The notes below the pieces were generated by a model. The model had not been told where the DNA came from and made no database searches. It saw only the letters and a program-made list of their open reading frames with translations. A program made the translations under genes and the position numbers. Shown here piece after piece: positions 51,557 to 61,378 of a stretch of 64,000 bases of DNA. The DNA is taken from assembly GCA_002338655.1 (NCBI GenBank), contig DDIU01000017.1:110968-174967 (forward strand). The letters run 5' to 3'. The first letter of the stretch is position 1. The number at the start of each line of letters is the position of its first letter. This stretch comes from Flammeovirgaceae bacterium UBA1842. GTDB taxonomy: Bacteria; Bacteroidota; Bacteroidia; Cytophagales; Cyclobacteriaceae.

Positions 51557-52479
51557 TATTTTTTGCATTCAAATGTAATTGCCAATCCTGAAGTGCAGCC
51601 TATGTATTGTTTGAAATCCAATAGATCATGGTCGGTTTGCATTTCGCCATGTGAAGTCCCGTAATCAATCAATCTTAATTTCTCAGATTGGGCATATTGA
51701 TAAATCCCTTCATAAAGCATTACTACAGGGCTAAGTTTATTATAGGCTTTCAAATGGCCTCCATAAAATACATATAAAACATCCGAACTTGTATTAACGC
51801 AAATAGCTGCTGCTATTATTTTCAAATCATCTCGGAGTGAAAAAAAATGAAACTCGGAAGGCAAAGCCTGAACCACCCTGCCCAGTAGAGCTTCAGACAT
51901 TGACAATTTCAATTCTCTTTCTTTCCTACATGTTTTGATCAATTGATAGATTGATGAATATGAATTGTCATTTTCAACTTTAAATTGATACTGATTTTTG
52001 TGTGTCTGTCTTAGTTTTTTTCGTTCACTCTTATGAATTTTACTGTCAAAGGCATTTTGATCAACCAAAAGTGTTGATGATATTCTTGAATTCTTTACTT
52101 CATATCCATTATCCATTAGTGCTTGATAGACGAGTATGAATTTGGCATTGTTGTAGATCTGTGGAGCAATGGTTATGGTTATTCGCTTAGCTTCACGTTT
52201 TTTTAAATCGGTATTGATGCTTTCTACAAATGCGGATAAATCACGAAGTGCCAACTTTTCATCGAAATCAATCCCTCCAAAGGTGGCGCTAAACGGACTT
52301 ACTGCCACTCCCTCATGCAAATGGCAATGAAAAGAAGCTACGACCAATCGCTTTTTTTTGTCCAACCAATAATAACTCTGCCATCCAGAAGCTACCTGAG
52401 TAATTCTATGCTTATGCCTATTAAACAAATACTCCTCAAATGAAAAAACATAGCCTTCTGGCACTATTGAGCTAAACAT
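51556..52479 (-). CDS. FemAB/GNAT-like N-acyltransferase family protein
   Basis: 307 residues. The central basic segment KIHKSERKKLRQTHKNQYQF followed by YQLIKTCRKERELKLSMS and the C-terminal LYVFYGGHLKAYNKLSPVVMLYEGIYQYAQSEKLRLIDYGTS resembles the FemAB/CelD (BioF2-like) GNAT fold used to transfer acyl or aminoacyl groups in envelope glycan synthesis. The precise role is unknown. TAATG coupling to the glycosyltransferase gene suggests a shared pathway. Confidence 0.72.
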   Translation of the reverse strand: MFSSIVPEGYVFSFEEYLFNRHKHRITQVASGWQSYYWLDKKKRLVVASFHCHLHEGVAVSPFSATFGGIDFDEKLALRDLSAFVESINTDLKKREAKRITITIAPQIYNNAKFILVYQALMDNGYEVKNSRISSTLLVDQNAFDSKIHKSERKKLRQTHKNQYQFKVENDNSYSSIYQLIKTCRKERELKLSMSEALLGRVVQALPSEFHFFSLRDDLKIIAAAICVNTSSDVLYVFYGGHLKAYNKLSPVVMLYEGIYQYAQSEKLRLIDYGTSHGEMQTDHDLLDFKQYIGCTSGLAITFECKK

Positions 52480-52492
52480 TATCTCATTGGAT

Positions 52493-52969
52493 TTAATAGG
52501 GGATGCCTATCTTTTTGTATAAAAAGTGCATTAGCCAGGCAGGGCCAATCATCAAAAATTGAATGTCCTTTAGAAATGATGGCTTCTTACCTTCCACTTT
52601 ATGACCATAAAATTGTCCTATCCATGCCAAGACGAAAATTACAACTGAAATAAGCCATAATGGGGCAAAATCCCATTGCACTAGCTGATTGGCAGCTATT
52701 AGACAAAGGGTGGAGAATAGGGCCATGCCAATGGCCAGTGACAAAGAAAGTGCGATGTAATAGGCCAATACTAAAACTAACAGCACAGTAGCCCAATTGG
52801 CGTAAGGGCTAGCCGTAACATTGCTTTGCAAAAACCCACTAGGGATAGACCATATTAACCCTAATATGCTAAAGAATATTAGCGGAACACATACCCAATG
52901 AATGGCTTTATTGGTGGAATTCTGATGACTGTCACCATATTCCGTTAATAGCGAATCAATTTTTCTCAT
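52493..52969 (-). CDS. DUF962/Mpo1-like membrane protein
   Basis: 158 residues with four membrane segments. The start LLTEYGDSHQNSTNKAIHWVCVPLIFFSI carries the conserved histidines (H15, H24) of the YGL010w/Mpo1 family, and GHKVEGKKPSF appears later as the second histidine region. The yeast member is an iron-dependent dioxygenase of 2-hydroxy fatty acids in alpha-oxidation. A related role in lipid turnover is inferred here. Confidence 0.87.
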   Translation of the reverse strand: MRKIDSLLTEYGDSHQNSTNKAIHWVCVPLIFFSILGLIWSIPSGFLQSNVTASPYANWATVLLVLVLAYYIALSLSLAIGMALFSTLCLIAANQLVQWDFAPLWLISVVIFVLAWIGQFYGHKVEGKKPSFLKDIQFLMIGPAWLMHFLYKKIGIPY

Positions 52970-52994
52970 ATTCTAATTTACTAATTGAAAATGG

Positions 52995-53504
52995 CTAGTT
53001 CAACTTCGTTTTCACTTTATCCCATGACTTCACCTGCCAATGGACCTTACCCGTGGTGAGTAAATTACCGTCAGTATCATGAATTTGTATCACACAGATG
53101 ACTACTGTTGAATCTGCTTGTTCCAATGGTTTATAAATTTTTTCATTAAGCCATTCGTCATTTATTTCGAAAGTTCCAATACCATCCATTTTCCCCTGGT
53201 AATGATACTCCATTTCAAGTGTTTTAAGGATTATCCTGTATTTCTTAGGGTCAAGCCTTGAAATCATAAGAAAACCCGTTGAGAATTCTGACAAAGTAGC
53301 TAATGCACAAGCATGAAGCCCTTTAATATGATTAAAATTTCTTCTCTTATAAGGCAGTTTAGTCTTTATAGTATCATCGGTTATTTCAATAACTTTAAAC
53401 CCATGTGGTTTATTGAAAGGAATCATCCTATTAAGGCCAGCATTAAGAAGCCATAAATAAAATGAAGAGGTTTTTGCTTTTTGAACTATTGTTGTTGTAT
53501 TCAT
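52995..53504 (-). CDS. DUF4442 domain protein (hot-dog fold thioesterase-like)
   Basis: 169 residues. The NHIKGLHACALATLSEFSTGFLM segment is typical of DUF4442, a hot-dog fold related to PaaI-type thioesterases. The frame opens at TTG 53537, but ATG 53504 gives the natural N-terminus. Activity is unverified. It shares its strand with the DUF962 gene, so both may act in lipid metabolism. Confidence 0.85.
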   Translation of the reverse strand: MNTTTIVQKAKTSSFYLWLLNAGLNRMIPFNKPHGFKVIEITDDTIKTKLPYKRRNFNHIKGLHACALATLSEFSTGFLMISRLDPKKYRIILKTLEMEYHYQGKMDGIGTFEINDEWLNEKIYKPLEQADSTVVICVIQIHDTDGNLLTTGKVHWQVKSWDKVKTKLN

Positions 53505-53574
53505 ATTGGAATTAAATAAGTTTGAAAAGATAGCCAAAACTGGTCAAACATCTATCTAAATTAGTCAATCAAAT

Positions 53575-54705
53575 ATGCTCAGCTACTGGGAAAAAGAATC
53601 GTTTATTAATTATGACTATGTCATTATTGGCAGTGGTATTGTAGGGTTGTCAACAGCTATCTCTCTAAAGGAACGCCAGCCAACTGTCCGTGTGTTGGTA
53701 TTGGAACGAGGCATACTACCTACTGGGGCCAGCACAAAAAATGCAGGGTTTGCCTGTTTTGGAAGTTTAACGGAATTATTAGCCGACATAGAAATATTAG
53801 GCTCCGAAAAAACCTTGGAACTGGTAAATGAAAGGTGGCAAGGTCTTCAAAAACTTCGCTCCCGAATTGGAGATGAGGCGCTGGATTACCACGGGTTTGG
53901 CGGTTATGAACTGATCAGGAAGGCTGAGTTGCCTTATATTGAACAAATCGATAAAGTAAATGAGCTTCTTAAACCGATATTTAAAGACCCGGTATTTAGC
54001 CTTGTCAACAAAAAATCCAAAGCATTCGGTTTCAATCAGAAGGAAATAAAGGCACTTATATTTAATAAATATGAAGGGCAAATCCATACAGGTAAAATGA
54101 TGCGTTCATTGCTTGCCATTGCACAGCAAATGGGAATTGAAATACTTACAGGTGCAGAAGTAATTTCATTTGACGATAGCTCCACTAGGGTCAGTGTACA
54201 GGTAAAGAATACTGTCACCCAGCAACCTGTTGAATTTAAATGTGGCAAATTGGCGATTTGTACCAATGCCTTTACTAACCAACTTGTTCCCAATCTAGAT
54301 ATCACCCCAGGTCGAGGCATAGTGCTGGTTACCAAACCTGTACCCAACCTACCCTTCAAAGGGGTGTTTCATATCGACAAGGGCTATTATTATTTTAGAA
54401 ATGAGGGAAATCGGGTAATATTAGGAGGAGGCAGAAATCTTGATTTTGAAGGTGAAAATACAGCTGAGTTTAAGATCAATGAAAGAATCGAAACTGAGCT
54501 AAAACGGCAATTAAAAGAAATAATATTACCTGATGTCCCTTTTGAAGTGGACCATGTTTGGGCAGGTATCATGGCTTTTGGTGCCAATAAAGCCCCTATC
54601 TATAAAGCGCACTCAGAAAAGGTATTCCTGGGCGTTAGACTCGGGGGCATGGGTGTGGCAATTGGAAGCCGTATGGGAGAAAAACTAGCTGAAAAAATGC
54701 TCTAA
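53575..54705 (+). CDS. FAD-dependent oxidoreductase (DAO family)
   Basis: 376 residues. The FAD-binding motif DYVIIGSGIVGLSTAISL and the acidic end of strand 2 (LVLERG) are followed by ASTKNAGFACFG, which fits amine or amino-acid oxidases. The C-terminal VWAGIMAFGANKAPI and RLGGMGVAIGSRMGEKLAE complete the DAO fold. It oxidises a C-N bond of an unknown substrate. No signal peptide. ATG start. Confidence 0.9.
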   Translation: MLSYWEKESFINYDYVIIGSGIVGLSTAISLKERQPTVRVLVLERGILPTGASTKNAGFACFGSLTELLADIEILGSEKTLELVNERWQGLQKLRSRIGDEALDYHGFGGYELIRKAELPYIEQIDKVNELLKPIFKDPVFSLVNKKSKAFGFNQKEIKALIFNKYEGQIHTGKMMRSLLAIAQQMGIEILTGAEVISFDDSSTRVSVQVKNTVTQQPVEFKCGKLAICTNAFTNQLVPNLDITPGRGIVLVTKPVPNLPFKGVFHIDKGYYYFRNEGNRVILGGGRNLDFEGENTAEFKINERIETELKRQLKEIILPDVPFEVDHVWAGIMAFGANKAPIYKAHSEKVFLGVRLGGMGVAIGSRMGEKLAEKML

Positions 54706-54751
54706 TTAGACGGTATTTCATAACTTCGGCAATTCAACCGAAATAGTGCGC

Positions 54752-56206
54752 ATGGAAAAACAACATAAAGAACCCTCTCTGGTTCTTTCACTACTCCCGA
54801 TTTTACTTTTAATTGTTCTACTCGCTGCCAACGTTTACATATTTAAAGACGACTCGTCTTACGGCCCAAATCAAATGGCATTGATATTTGCGGCTGCCTT
54901 TGCAGGAGTATTGTCATTGAAGCTTAATTATACTTGGGAAGAAATTCTTGATTCAATTGTTAAAAGTATCAGTTCAGCAATGGCCGCTATACTTATCTTA
55001 TTAATGATTGGTTCACTGGCGGGTACTTGGTTAATTAGTGGTGTTGTCCCGGCCATGATTTATTATGGCCTTGATATTCTAAATCCTACAATATTTTTAT
55101 TTGCCGCTTGTGTGGTAAGCGCAGTGGTTTCCATTGCCACGGGTAGTTCCTGGTCAACGGCAGCGACTATAGGGATTGCTTTAATGGGCATTGGTCAGGC
55201 ATTGGGAATCCATGAAGGCCTTATAGCAGGTGCTATTATATCAGGAGCGTATTTTGGTGATAAAATGTCCCCCCTTTCAGATACTACCAACCTTGCACCT
55301 GCCATGGCAGGTACTGATTTATTTACCCATATCAAGTATATGGCCCTTACTACTGGGCCGTCCATGGGTATCACGTTGGTCATTTTCCTGATTTGGGGAT
55401 TTACTATAAATGGTACTGTGGCATTGGATTCTGTAAGTGAAGTACAGACGGCAATAGCTTCAAAATTCAATATCAACTTGTTTCTGTTTGTGGTACCCGC
55501 AGTGGTTATCTTATTAATTGTTAAGAAAATGCCCGCTTTACCTGCCTTACTTATAGGTACTCTATTTGCTGCCATTTTAGCCCCTATCTTACAGCCACAA
55601 GTAATCAACAGTATTTCAGGAAGTGAGTTTCTTACCTTGAAATCAGCCTATGAAGGTGTGATGCAAGCCATGTTTACAGAAATAGACATTATAACAGGAA
55701 ATGGGATGGTTGACAAGCTACTCTCCTCTTCAGGAATGTCTGGGATGTTACCTACCGTGTGGTTAATAGTCTGTGCCATGATATTCGGTGGCACCATGGA
55801 AGGCAATGGCATGTTAAAGCGTATTGCTAAAAAAATCATTAGTTATGCCCATTCTACAGGATCACTAATAGCAGCTACAGCTGGGACGTGCATTACTTTC
55901 AATTTGACTGCATCTGATCAATACATTGCCATTGTAGTACCGGGAAGGATGTATGCCAAAGAATTTAAAGAACGAGGTCTGGCACCTGAAAACCTGAGTA
56001 GGACACTCGAAGATTCTGGAACTGTAACTTCAGTATTGATCCCATGGAATACCTGTGGAGCTTATCAATCCACCGTATTGGGGGTAGCTACACTTACCTA
56101 CCTTCCGTACTGTTTTTTCAATATAATAAGCCCATTTATGACCATTCTTTTTGGCTATGCCAATATTAAGATCAGGAAAATAGAGAAGGACGTAAATGAG
56201 GAATAA
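54752..56206 (+). CDS. nhaC: Na+/H+ antiporter NhaC family
   Basis: 484 residues with about 11-12 membrane segments. Conserved regions ATGSSWSTAATIGIALMGIG, GDKMSPLSDTTNLAPAMAG and NLTASDQYIAIVVPGRMY are typical of NhaC/ArsB-like antiporters, which exchange Na+ for H+ or malate/lactate. A GTG two codons earlier (54746) is in frame; the ATG at 54752 is preferred. A small TTCGG/CCGAA hairpin lies just before it. Sodium handling fits a marine lifestyle. Confidence 0.93.
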   Translation: MEKQHKEPSLVLSLLPILLLIVLLAANVYIFKDDSSYGPNQMALIFAAAFAGVLSLKLNYTWEEILDSIVKSISSAMAAILILLMIGSLAGTWLISGVVPAMIYYGLDILNPTIFLFAACVVSAVVSIATGSSWSTAATIGIALMGIGQALGIHEGLIAGAIISGAYFGDKMSPLSDTTNLAPAMAGTDLFTHIKYMALTTGPSMGITLVIFLIWGFTINGTVALDSVSEVQTAIASKFNINLFLFVVPAVVILLIVKKMPALPALLIGTLFAAILAPILQPQVINSISGSEFLTLKSAYEGVMQAMFTEIDIITGNGMVDKLLSSSGMSGMLPTVWLIVCAMIFGGTMEGNGMLKRIAKKIISYAHSTGSLIAATAGTCITFNLTASDQYIAIVVPGRMYAKEFKERGLAPENLSRTLEDSGTVTSVLIPWNTCGAYQSTVLGVATLTYLPYCFFNIISPFMTILFGYANIKIRKIEKDVNEE

Positions 56207-56798
56207 TATGTTTGCGGAAACGATTTCCAATGATGAAATTAATGAACTTGAGCTAGGCAGGTTTGAAGGACCTATTAAGCTAATAAATACTGCTGAAGAG
56301 CTTAAAACAGCATTAATAAAACTTTCGAAAGAAAAAGTAGTCGGTTTCGATACGGAGAGCAAACCTACTTTCAAAAAAGGTGAATTTAACAATGTTTCAT
56401 TGATACAAATTGCCACACAAAAAGTGGCCTACCTTATTAGGGTGAATTTGACCGGGATCACTGACGAATTAATATTGTTTTTGGAGTCGAAGAGCATCAT
56501 CAAAGTGGGAGTGGCCTTAAGAGACGACCTTAAAGACTTAAAAAAATTAAGGCCGTTCAACCCTGGGGGCTTTGAGGAGCTCAACCAAATGGTAAAAGAA
56601 ATAGGCATTGAATGTAATGGCCTCCGAAAGCTGACAGCTATAATCCTAGGTTTCAGAATTTCGAAAAATGCCCAGGTTTCGAATTGGGAGAATGAAACGT
56701 TAACCGAAAAGCAACTTTATTATGCGGCTACAGATGCTTGGGTGTGCGTTACCATGCATTGTAAGCTCGTAAAACAAGGACTTTTACAACATAGCTAA
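56196..56798 (+). CDS. 3'-5' exonuclease domain protein (RNase D/WRN-like)
   Basis: 200 residues. The DEDDy motifs are Exo I VVGFDTESKPTF, Exo II GVALRDDLKDLKK and Exo III LYYAATDAWVCVTMH. It removes nucleotides from 3' ends of DNA or RNA; no HRDC domain is present, unlike RNase D. The ATG at 56196 overlaps nhaC by 11 bp and follows an AGAAGGA sequence; a second ATG at 56208 follows GAGGAA, so either start is possible. Confidence 0.91.
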   Translation: MRNNMFAETISNDEINELELGRFEGPIKLINTAEELKTALIKLSKEKVVGFDTESKPTFKKGEFNNVSLIQIATQKVAYLIRVNLTGITDELILFLESKSIIKVGVALRDDLKDLKKLRPFNPGGFEELNQMVKEIGIECNGLRKLTAIILGFRISKNAQVSNWENETLTEKQLYYAATDAWVCVTMHCKLVKQGLLQHS

Positions 56799-56803
56799 CG
56801 GGT

Positions 56804-57424
56804 TCAATTTACTTCTTCAGAGCGAAATTCAATTGCATTGCCCAAGTCCTTAAGCAATTGCACCTTTTCAGTGAGCTGATCAAGGAGGTCAATTCTTATC
56901 CTACCTTGCAACATACAGTTGGCCTCAAATTTCTGATCGTCAATGTTTATCGAAAAATCATTCACCAATCGCATTACCTCATTGGTCAATTCATAGCCAT
57001 AAGACAGTTCGAACACCTGTTTCACTTCTATAGCAATGGTTTTAGCTTCACTGATCGCCTCTTCGGCTGCAGTTTTATAGGCGTTGATCAACCCACTAAC
57101 CCCCAGTTTTGTTCCACCAAAGTACCTAACTACTACCACTAAGGTATCGGTGAGCTCTTTGGAATTGATCTGCCCTAAAATCGGATCTCCTGCGGAGTGG
57201 TTGGGTTCACCATCATCATTGGCACGGAATACCTCTCTCTTAGCCCCGAGCATATACGCATAGCAGTGATGTCGCGCGTCATGATATTGCTTTTGAAGTT
57301 TTTCCAATTGTTGTTTTACCTCCTCCTCAGATTCCACATGCAGAGCAATCCCAATAAACTTGCTACCACGGTCTTTAAACAAGCTCATTCCTTCTTTGGA
57401 TATGGTCAAATATTCAGTTACCAT
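56804..57424 (-). CDS. YigZ/IMPACT family protein
   Basis: 206 residues. The family signature is DRGSKFIGIALHVESEEEVKQQL, then DARHHCYAYMLG, DDGEPNHSAGDPILGQI and VVVRYFGGTKLGVSGLINAYKTAAEEAI. It has an N-terminal IMPACT domain and a smaller C-terminal domain. The function in bacteria is unclear. The frame opens at a TTG 20 codons upstream (57484), but ATG 57424 gives the usual start and overlaps the transporter gene by 11 bp. Confidence 0.92.
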   Translation of the reverse strand: MVTEYLTISKEGMSLFKDRGSKFIGIALHVESEEEVKQQLEKLQKQYHDARHHCYAYMLGAKREVFRANDDGEPNHSAGDPILGQINSKELTDTLVVVVRYFGGTKLGVSGLINAYKTAAEEAISEAKTIAIEVKQVFELSYGYELTNEVMRLVNDFSINIDDQKFEANCMLQGRIRIDLLDQLTEKVQLLKDLGNAIEFRSEEVN

Positions 57425-58310
57425 TAATGATTGCCTGAATTTCCTGATAAGAAAGAAGTAAGATGGATAATACAGCAAAAGCAATACCCGCCAAGTTAAG
57501 TCGACTTATTTTTTCTCTAAATAATAGAACGGAAGCAAAGACTGTTGCCAAGATAATGCCCACGTTGAGCAGTGGATAGACTAAAGCACCATCATTTTTA
57601 AATGATGTCAGTGTTTTTAAAAGAAAATAGATGGAAAAATAATTAACCATACCAAGCACAACCCCTCCAATTGCACTTTTCAGGTTTAGTCTAGAGCCTC
57701 TGTACACTAATGTGATAATCCCCAAAATAGATGCAGACGAAAATACTACAATAGGAAATAGGGGCTCTGTGGCCTCCGTCAGGTATTTGAAATTTGTAAA
57801 ATTGATGGTTGAGTCAATTACTCCCCCCAAAATAAAAACAAATAGGGGTAGTAATAATAAAATACCAAAATTCGGTTTGTCAATATTCTTTTCTTTATAA
57901 GAGCTTAAAAAAATGGCCACTAATGCCAGTATCATTCCTAGATAGTTGAACAAACTATATTGTTTGGACTGAATGTCCAAAACAAATAAAGCCATTAGTG
58001 CGGGAATCACCAGTGACATTTTAGCAGCAATTGAAGAAACCGTCATGCTAAACTTTTGGGTGGTAATAGCCATTAGATAAAAAGTGGAAATAAAAACACC
58101 TCCTAATACCAACCCTATTTGTACCCAGGTACTCGACCAAGATATTAATTCGATGGATTTTGAATCGTTAAGAAATACTATACCCGTTGCCACACAGGTG
58201 ATGTAATTGAAAACTATGGCTTGAAATGTATTAAGCCCGAATGTCTTGAACATTCGAAAACAAACAAAAATGCCTACATTGGCTAGGATACAAAGTAAAA
58301 GATTGGTCAT
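57414..58310 (-). CDS. EamA/DMT family transporter
   Basis: 298 residues with ten membrane segments arranged as two five-helix EamA repeats. It probably exports small metabolites or amino acids; the substrate is unknown. ATG start, 7 nt after a TAGCTTTG box, so the leader would be very short. The yigZ gene overlaps its 3' end. Confidence 0.88.
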   Translation of the reverse strand: MTNLLLCILANVGIFVCFRMFKTFGLNTFQAIVFNYITCVATGIVFLNDSKSIELISWSSTWVQIGLVLGGVFISTFYLMAITTQKFSMTVSSIAAKMSLVIPALMALFVLDIQSKQYSLFNYLGMILALVAIFLSSYKEKNIDKPNFGILLLLPLFVFILGGVIDSTINFTNFKYLTEATEPLFPIVVFSSASILGIITLVYRGSRLNLKSAIGGVVLGMVNYFSIYFLLKTLTSFKNDGALVYPLLNVGIILATVFASVLLFREKISRLNLAGIAFAVLSILLLSYQEIQAIINGN

Positions 58311-58317
58311 AAGCTAG

Positions 58318-58325
58318 CAAAGCTA
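58318..58325 (-). promoter_or_regulatory. -7 box (TAGCTTTG) for the EamA transporter gene
   Basis: Perfect TAnnTTTG on the minus strand, 7 nt before the ATG. No -33 element at the usual spacing. Confidence 0.45.
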
Positions 58326-58436
58326 ATTAAGTCTACAACAGGTGTAGCCTAAAAATTTGAAAAAAAAGGCTTAACAGATGCAACCATTTATTTACTTAGG
58401 AGTCACTTAAAAGATCATTACTTAAAAAAACAACAC

Positions 58437-59132
58437 ATGAAAAATTCGATTACACTACTGCTCCTATTATTTATTTCAACATTCATTTACGCACAAAATT
58501 CAGAATTGCGTGATCTGCCCACCTTTGATGGGATATCATTGACAACCTCTGGCAATGTATATTTGACGCAGGGAAATGCCCAAAAAGTAGAAATTAAAGG
58601 CCGTGAAGAGACCTTAAGGAAAATAGAAACAGAAGTAAGAAGCGGCACATTAGTGATTAAACACAAAGATTCAGACAGTTGGTTTGGAGGTTTTAACAGT
58701 GACGATTTTGATGTGTATATCACCGTTAAAAATTTAAAAGAGTTGAATGTCTCAGGTTCCGGAAGAATCATGGGTAAAAATAAATTTGCTGCTGACCGAA
58801 TGGAAATTGAAGTAAGTGGCTCCGGAAGGATTTCGTTAGAAACTTCTGCCAATCTGATAGAGACTTCGATTTCTGGATCTGGTAAAATAGAACTAAAAGG
58901 CACAACAAAAGACTTGGAAACCCGAATTAGTGGGTCAGGAACAATGTATGCTGAAGACATGGAATGTGAAAATTTTCAAGCGAGGATTTCCGGATCTGGA
59001 AAATGTGAGGTCAATGTTTCTAAATCCCTTGATGCCAGAATTAGCGGAAGTGGTAGCGTCTATTACAGAGGTAATCCCGATAAGATCAATTCCCAGTCAT
59101 CCGGCTCTGGCAAGGTGAGAAAGGTGTCTTAG
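58437..59132 (+). CDS. Secreted head-GIN domain protein (DUF2807)
   Basis: 231 residues after a signal peptide (MKNSITLLLLLFISTFIYAQ). The mature part is a right-handed beta-helix-like DUF2807 domain with repeated (V/I)SGSG(R/K) turns: NVSGSGRIMGK, EVSGSGRISLE, SISGSGKIELK, RISGSGTMYAE, RISGSGKCEVN, RISGSGSVYYR. Each turn is about 19-22 residues. It is probably an envelope-exposed binding or scaffold protein. ATG start. Confidence 0.92.
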   Translation: MKNSITLLLLLFISTFIYAQNSELRDLPTFDGISLTTSGNVYLTQGNAQKVEIKGREETLRKIETEVRSGTLVIKHKDSDSWFGGFNSDDFDVYITVKNLKELNVSGSGRIMGKNKFAADRMEIEVSGSGRISLETSANLIETSISGSGKIELKGTTKDLETRISGSGTMYAEDMECENFQARISGSGKCEVNVSKSLDARISGSGSVYYRGNPDKINSQSSGSGKVRKVS

Positions 59133-59364
59133 GCTAGAAATTTGGACTGTCTGGGGATAAAAGGCAGGTATCTTCATTTCACCTGTCTCATTAGCAATTC
59201 ATACCGAAGGTATCCTTACCATTATGGCAAATGAGCTTCTGAATGGCAAAGATTCCTCCATTTCATTACGGAATGACCTTCTAACTAAGATTGTCAATGA
59301 ACGTCTTATTGTAGCTCCTTTTGAAGATGCTTTACAAGCTAGGATGATGATACATTATTATCGT

Positions 59365-60048
59365 TCAATTCTTACTATAATGCTTCTTGATTCCCTCAAC
59401 AATAAAATATTGAGCGAGACAATAAGTAAGCATAACCCACACTCCTGCCAGGGTTATCGGATCTAGGAATTTATTAATCGCCAACAGCGAGTCTGAAATC
59501 ATAAATAGGATAGCTCCGCCAAATACATATCCAAAACTTGATATATTGGTATAACCATACCGTAACATGGCTACGATAGCCATAACTACCAAAACAGCTG
59601 CGTAAATGATTACCGGTATTTTCATATTACCCAGTCCGGGAAGAAGAATATAAATAAGTGCCATACCTGCTAGGGACAAGGTGAGCGCATGTCTCAGTTT
59701 TTGTGAAGTCAATAGTGGTTTAATAGGCTTCTCCCATTTTGCTTTTGAATAAGCATAAATATATACTAAGTGGGCTACTAAAAACGATGCTAAACCCAAC
59801 ATGAAAAATAGTGGGTGTTGGTACTGAAAAATGAGCAGTACATCACCCGCCCAAGATAATACCAATGCCGCTAATATTAGCCAAAAAACTGCCTTCCTTT
59901 CTTGTATGGATGAAATAAAATATAGAATGAGGCTGGGCATTAACAATGGTTTGGATAAATATTGGGTATCAAGATCAAAGCCATGCCCTATCAGCTCCAT
60001 CACTAACAAAATAAAAAATAGTGTACGAAATAACCTTTGCTTATCCAT
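59365..60048 (-). CDS. YhhN-like membrane protein (lysoplasmalogenase family)
   Basis: 227 residues with eight membrane segments. AALVLSWAGDVLLIF, FMLGLASFLVAHLVYIYAY and GYVFGGAILFMISDSLLAINKF are the YhhN/TMEM86 signatures, including conserved aspartates. TMEM86 hydrolyses lysoplasmalogens; the bacterial role is inferred. ATG at 60048 overlaps the MFS gene stop by 8 bp. 232 nt downstream (59133-59364) carry only a weak hairpin near 59171-59197 and no convincing gene. Confidence 0.88.
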   Translation of the reverse strand: MDKQRLFRTLFFILLVMELIGHGFDLDTQYLSKPLLMPSLILYFISSIQERKAVFWLILAALVLSWAGDVLLIFQYQHPLFFMLGLASFLVAHLVYIYAYSKAKWEKPIKPLLTSQKLRHALTLSLAGMALIYILLPGLGNMKIPVIIYAAVLVVMAIVAMLRYGYTNISSFGYVFGGAILFMISDSLLAINKFLDPITLAGVWVMLTYCLAQYFIVEGIKKHYSKN

Positions 60049-61222
60049 TGGCCAGATTTAGTGATTTTTTTCTTTTTCTAATTAATAAATAGGTTAATGC
60101 TGTTAAAGCAGTAAGAACCCCCATTCCAAAAGTCATAGGAAAGTTTTCGGGATTATTGTCGAAAACCCACCCCGACAAAATAGCGCCCATCATTATACCT
60201 GCCTCCAGTCCAATAAAAGTAGTTGCCATAGCTTTGCCACGGTTTTTTTCTAAACTCAAATCCGCTGTCCATGCAAATATTGTAGGCGAGTTCATACCCA
60301 CACCAAGGCCATAAATCAACGCACCGGAAAAGAACATCATTTGACTTGTTGCAAAACCGATTGTAAAGAGGCCTACGGCATAAAGTGATGTTGCCGTTAT
60401 CAGTACAGGTTCACGTCCAAATTTATCAGATATTTTCCCGGCCACAATTCTTACCAACAAAGAAGCTAGTGTAAATACAGTAAAAAATGTGCCTTTATTT
60501 TTCATTCCTAAATGCACACTGAAATCTGGAATTACGGTAAGAATAATGCCAAAAGAGAATACGGTAAGAAACATTACCAATGCTGGTGGTATGGCACTTT
60601 TATCAAATACTTCATCTTTAGAAATACGCAAGTGGTTGAGTTTGAATTTCTCGGGTTTTTCAAGCGTTTCTTTCATTCCCGCAAGGATAATGACCGATGA
60701 AATAGCAAGGGCAGAGGAAACATAAAACATGGCATCCAAAGAAAATTGTAAGGTTATTTCACTTCCTATAGCGGGGCCAATGGCCATCCCCAAGGTGCCA
60801 GCAAATCCTGCAATACCCATCGCCTCACCACGCTTGTTTACAGGCACAATGTCCGCAACATAAGCTACGGTACCTGTTGGTTTAAATCCTGTTGAGAAGC
60901 CATGAACAAGACGCAATGCAAAAAACCCAAAAATGGAAGTGACCAATGGATAGACAAATCCCAAAGCAAAACATACGGCTGCGCCAAAGAGCATCACGGG
61001 AATCCGGCCTACCTTATCCGTGAGTTTACCACTAAATGGGCGTGATAAACCAGCCGTTAAGGTGAATAGGGATATGATAAAGCCTTTATAATCTTCACCT
61101 CCCAGAGCGGTTAAAAATGCCGGTAACTCCGGGATGATCATGTTGAAACTAGCAAAAAACAGAAAGGAGCTACTACATAAGAGCCAAAATTGCGGTGAGT
61201 AGGTCTTTACTTTTATATCCAT
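60041..61222 (-). CDS. MFS transporter
   Basis: 393 residues with 12 membrane segments. The loop 2-3 motif GKLTDKVGRIPVMLFG and its counterpart in the second half GKISDKFGREPVLI are classic MFS signatures. It resembles drug or sugar efflux carriers of the DHA1 type; the substrate is unknown. ATG start, 6 nt after a TAGTTTTG box. Confidence 0.92.
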   Translation of the reverse strand: MDIKVKTYSPQFWLLCSSSFLFFASFNMIIPELPAFLTALGGEDYKGFIISLFTLTAGLSRPFSGKLTDKVGRIPVMLFGAAVCFALGFVYPLVTSIFGFFALRLVHGFSTGFKPTGTVAYVADIVPVNKRGEAMGIAGFAGTLGMAIGPAIGSEITLQFSLDAMFYVSSALAISSVIILAGMKETLEKPEKFKLNHLRISKDEVFDKSAIPPALVMFLTVFSFGIILTVIPDFSVHLGMKNKGTFFTVFTLASLLVRIVAGKISDKFGREPVLITATSLYAVGLFTIGFATSQMMFFSGALIYGLGVGMNSPTIFAWTADLSLEKNRGKAMATTFIGLEAGIMMGAILSGWVFDNNPENFPMTFGMGVLTALTALTYLLIRKRKKSLNLANG

Positions 61223-61227
61223 CGGGT

Positions 61228-61235
61228 CAAAACTA
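61228..61235 (-). promoter_or_regulatory. -7 box (TAGTTTTG) for the MFS transporter gene
   Basis: Perfect TAnnTTTG on the minus strand, 5 nt before the ATG, so the transcript would be nearly leaderless. No -33 element at the usual spacing. Confidence 0.4.
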
Positions 61236-61378
61236 AACCATTAGGATGAGATATCTCCTGAATACCACACTATGTGGTCTAAATTCCACATTAATAATGG
61301 GCATTAAGCTTAAAAAATGGCTTTTCAGGGCATTGGCATAGTTCATGGCTTTGGTTAGACAACTAAACTTTAAATAAA

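Noticed and set aside
54725..54742. Small hairpin TTCGG/CCGAA before nhaC considered as a terminator
   Set aside because: Only a 5-bp stem with no U-tract; too weak to call.
59224..59466. Plus-strand open frame of 80 codons between the GIN-domain gene and yhhN
   Set aside because: It overlaps the real yhhN gene by about 100 bp on the opposite strand, has no recognisable domain, and its sequence in the overlap is a shadow of yhhN.
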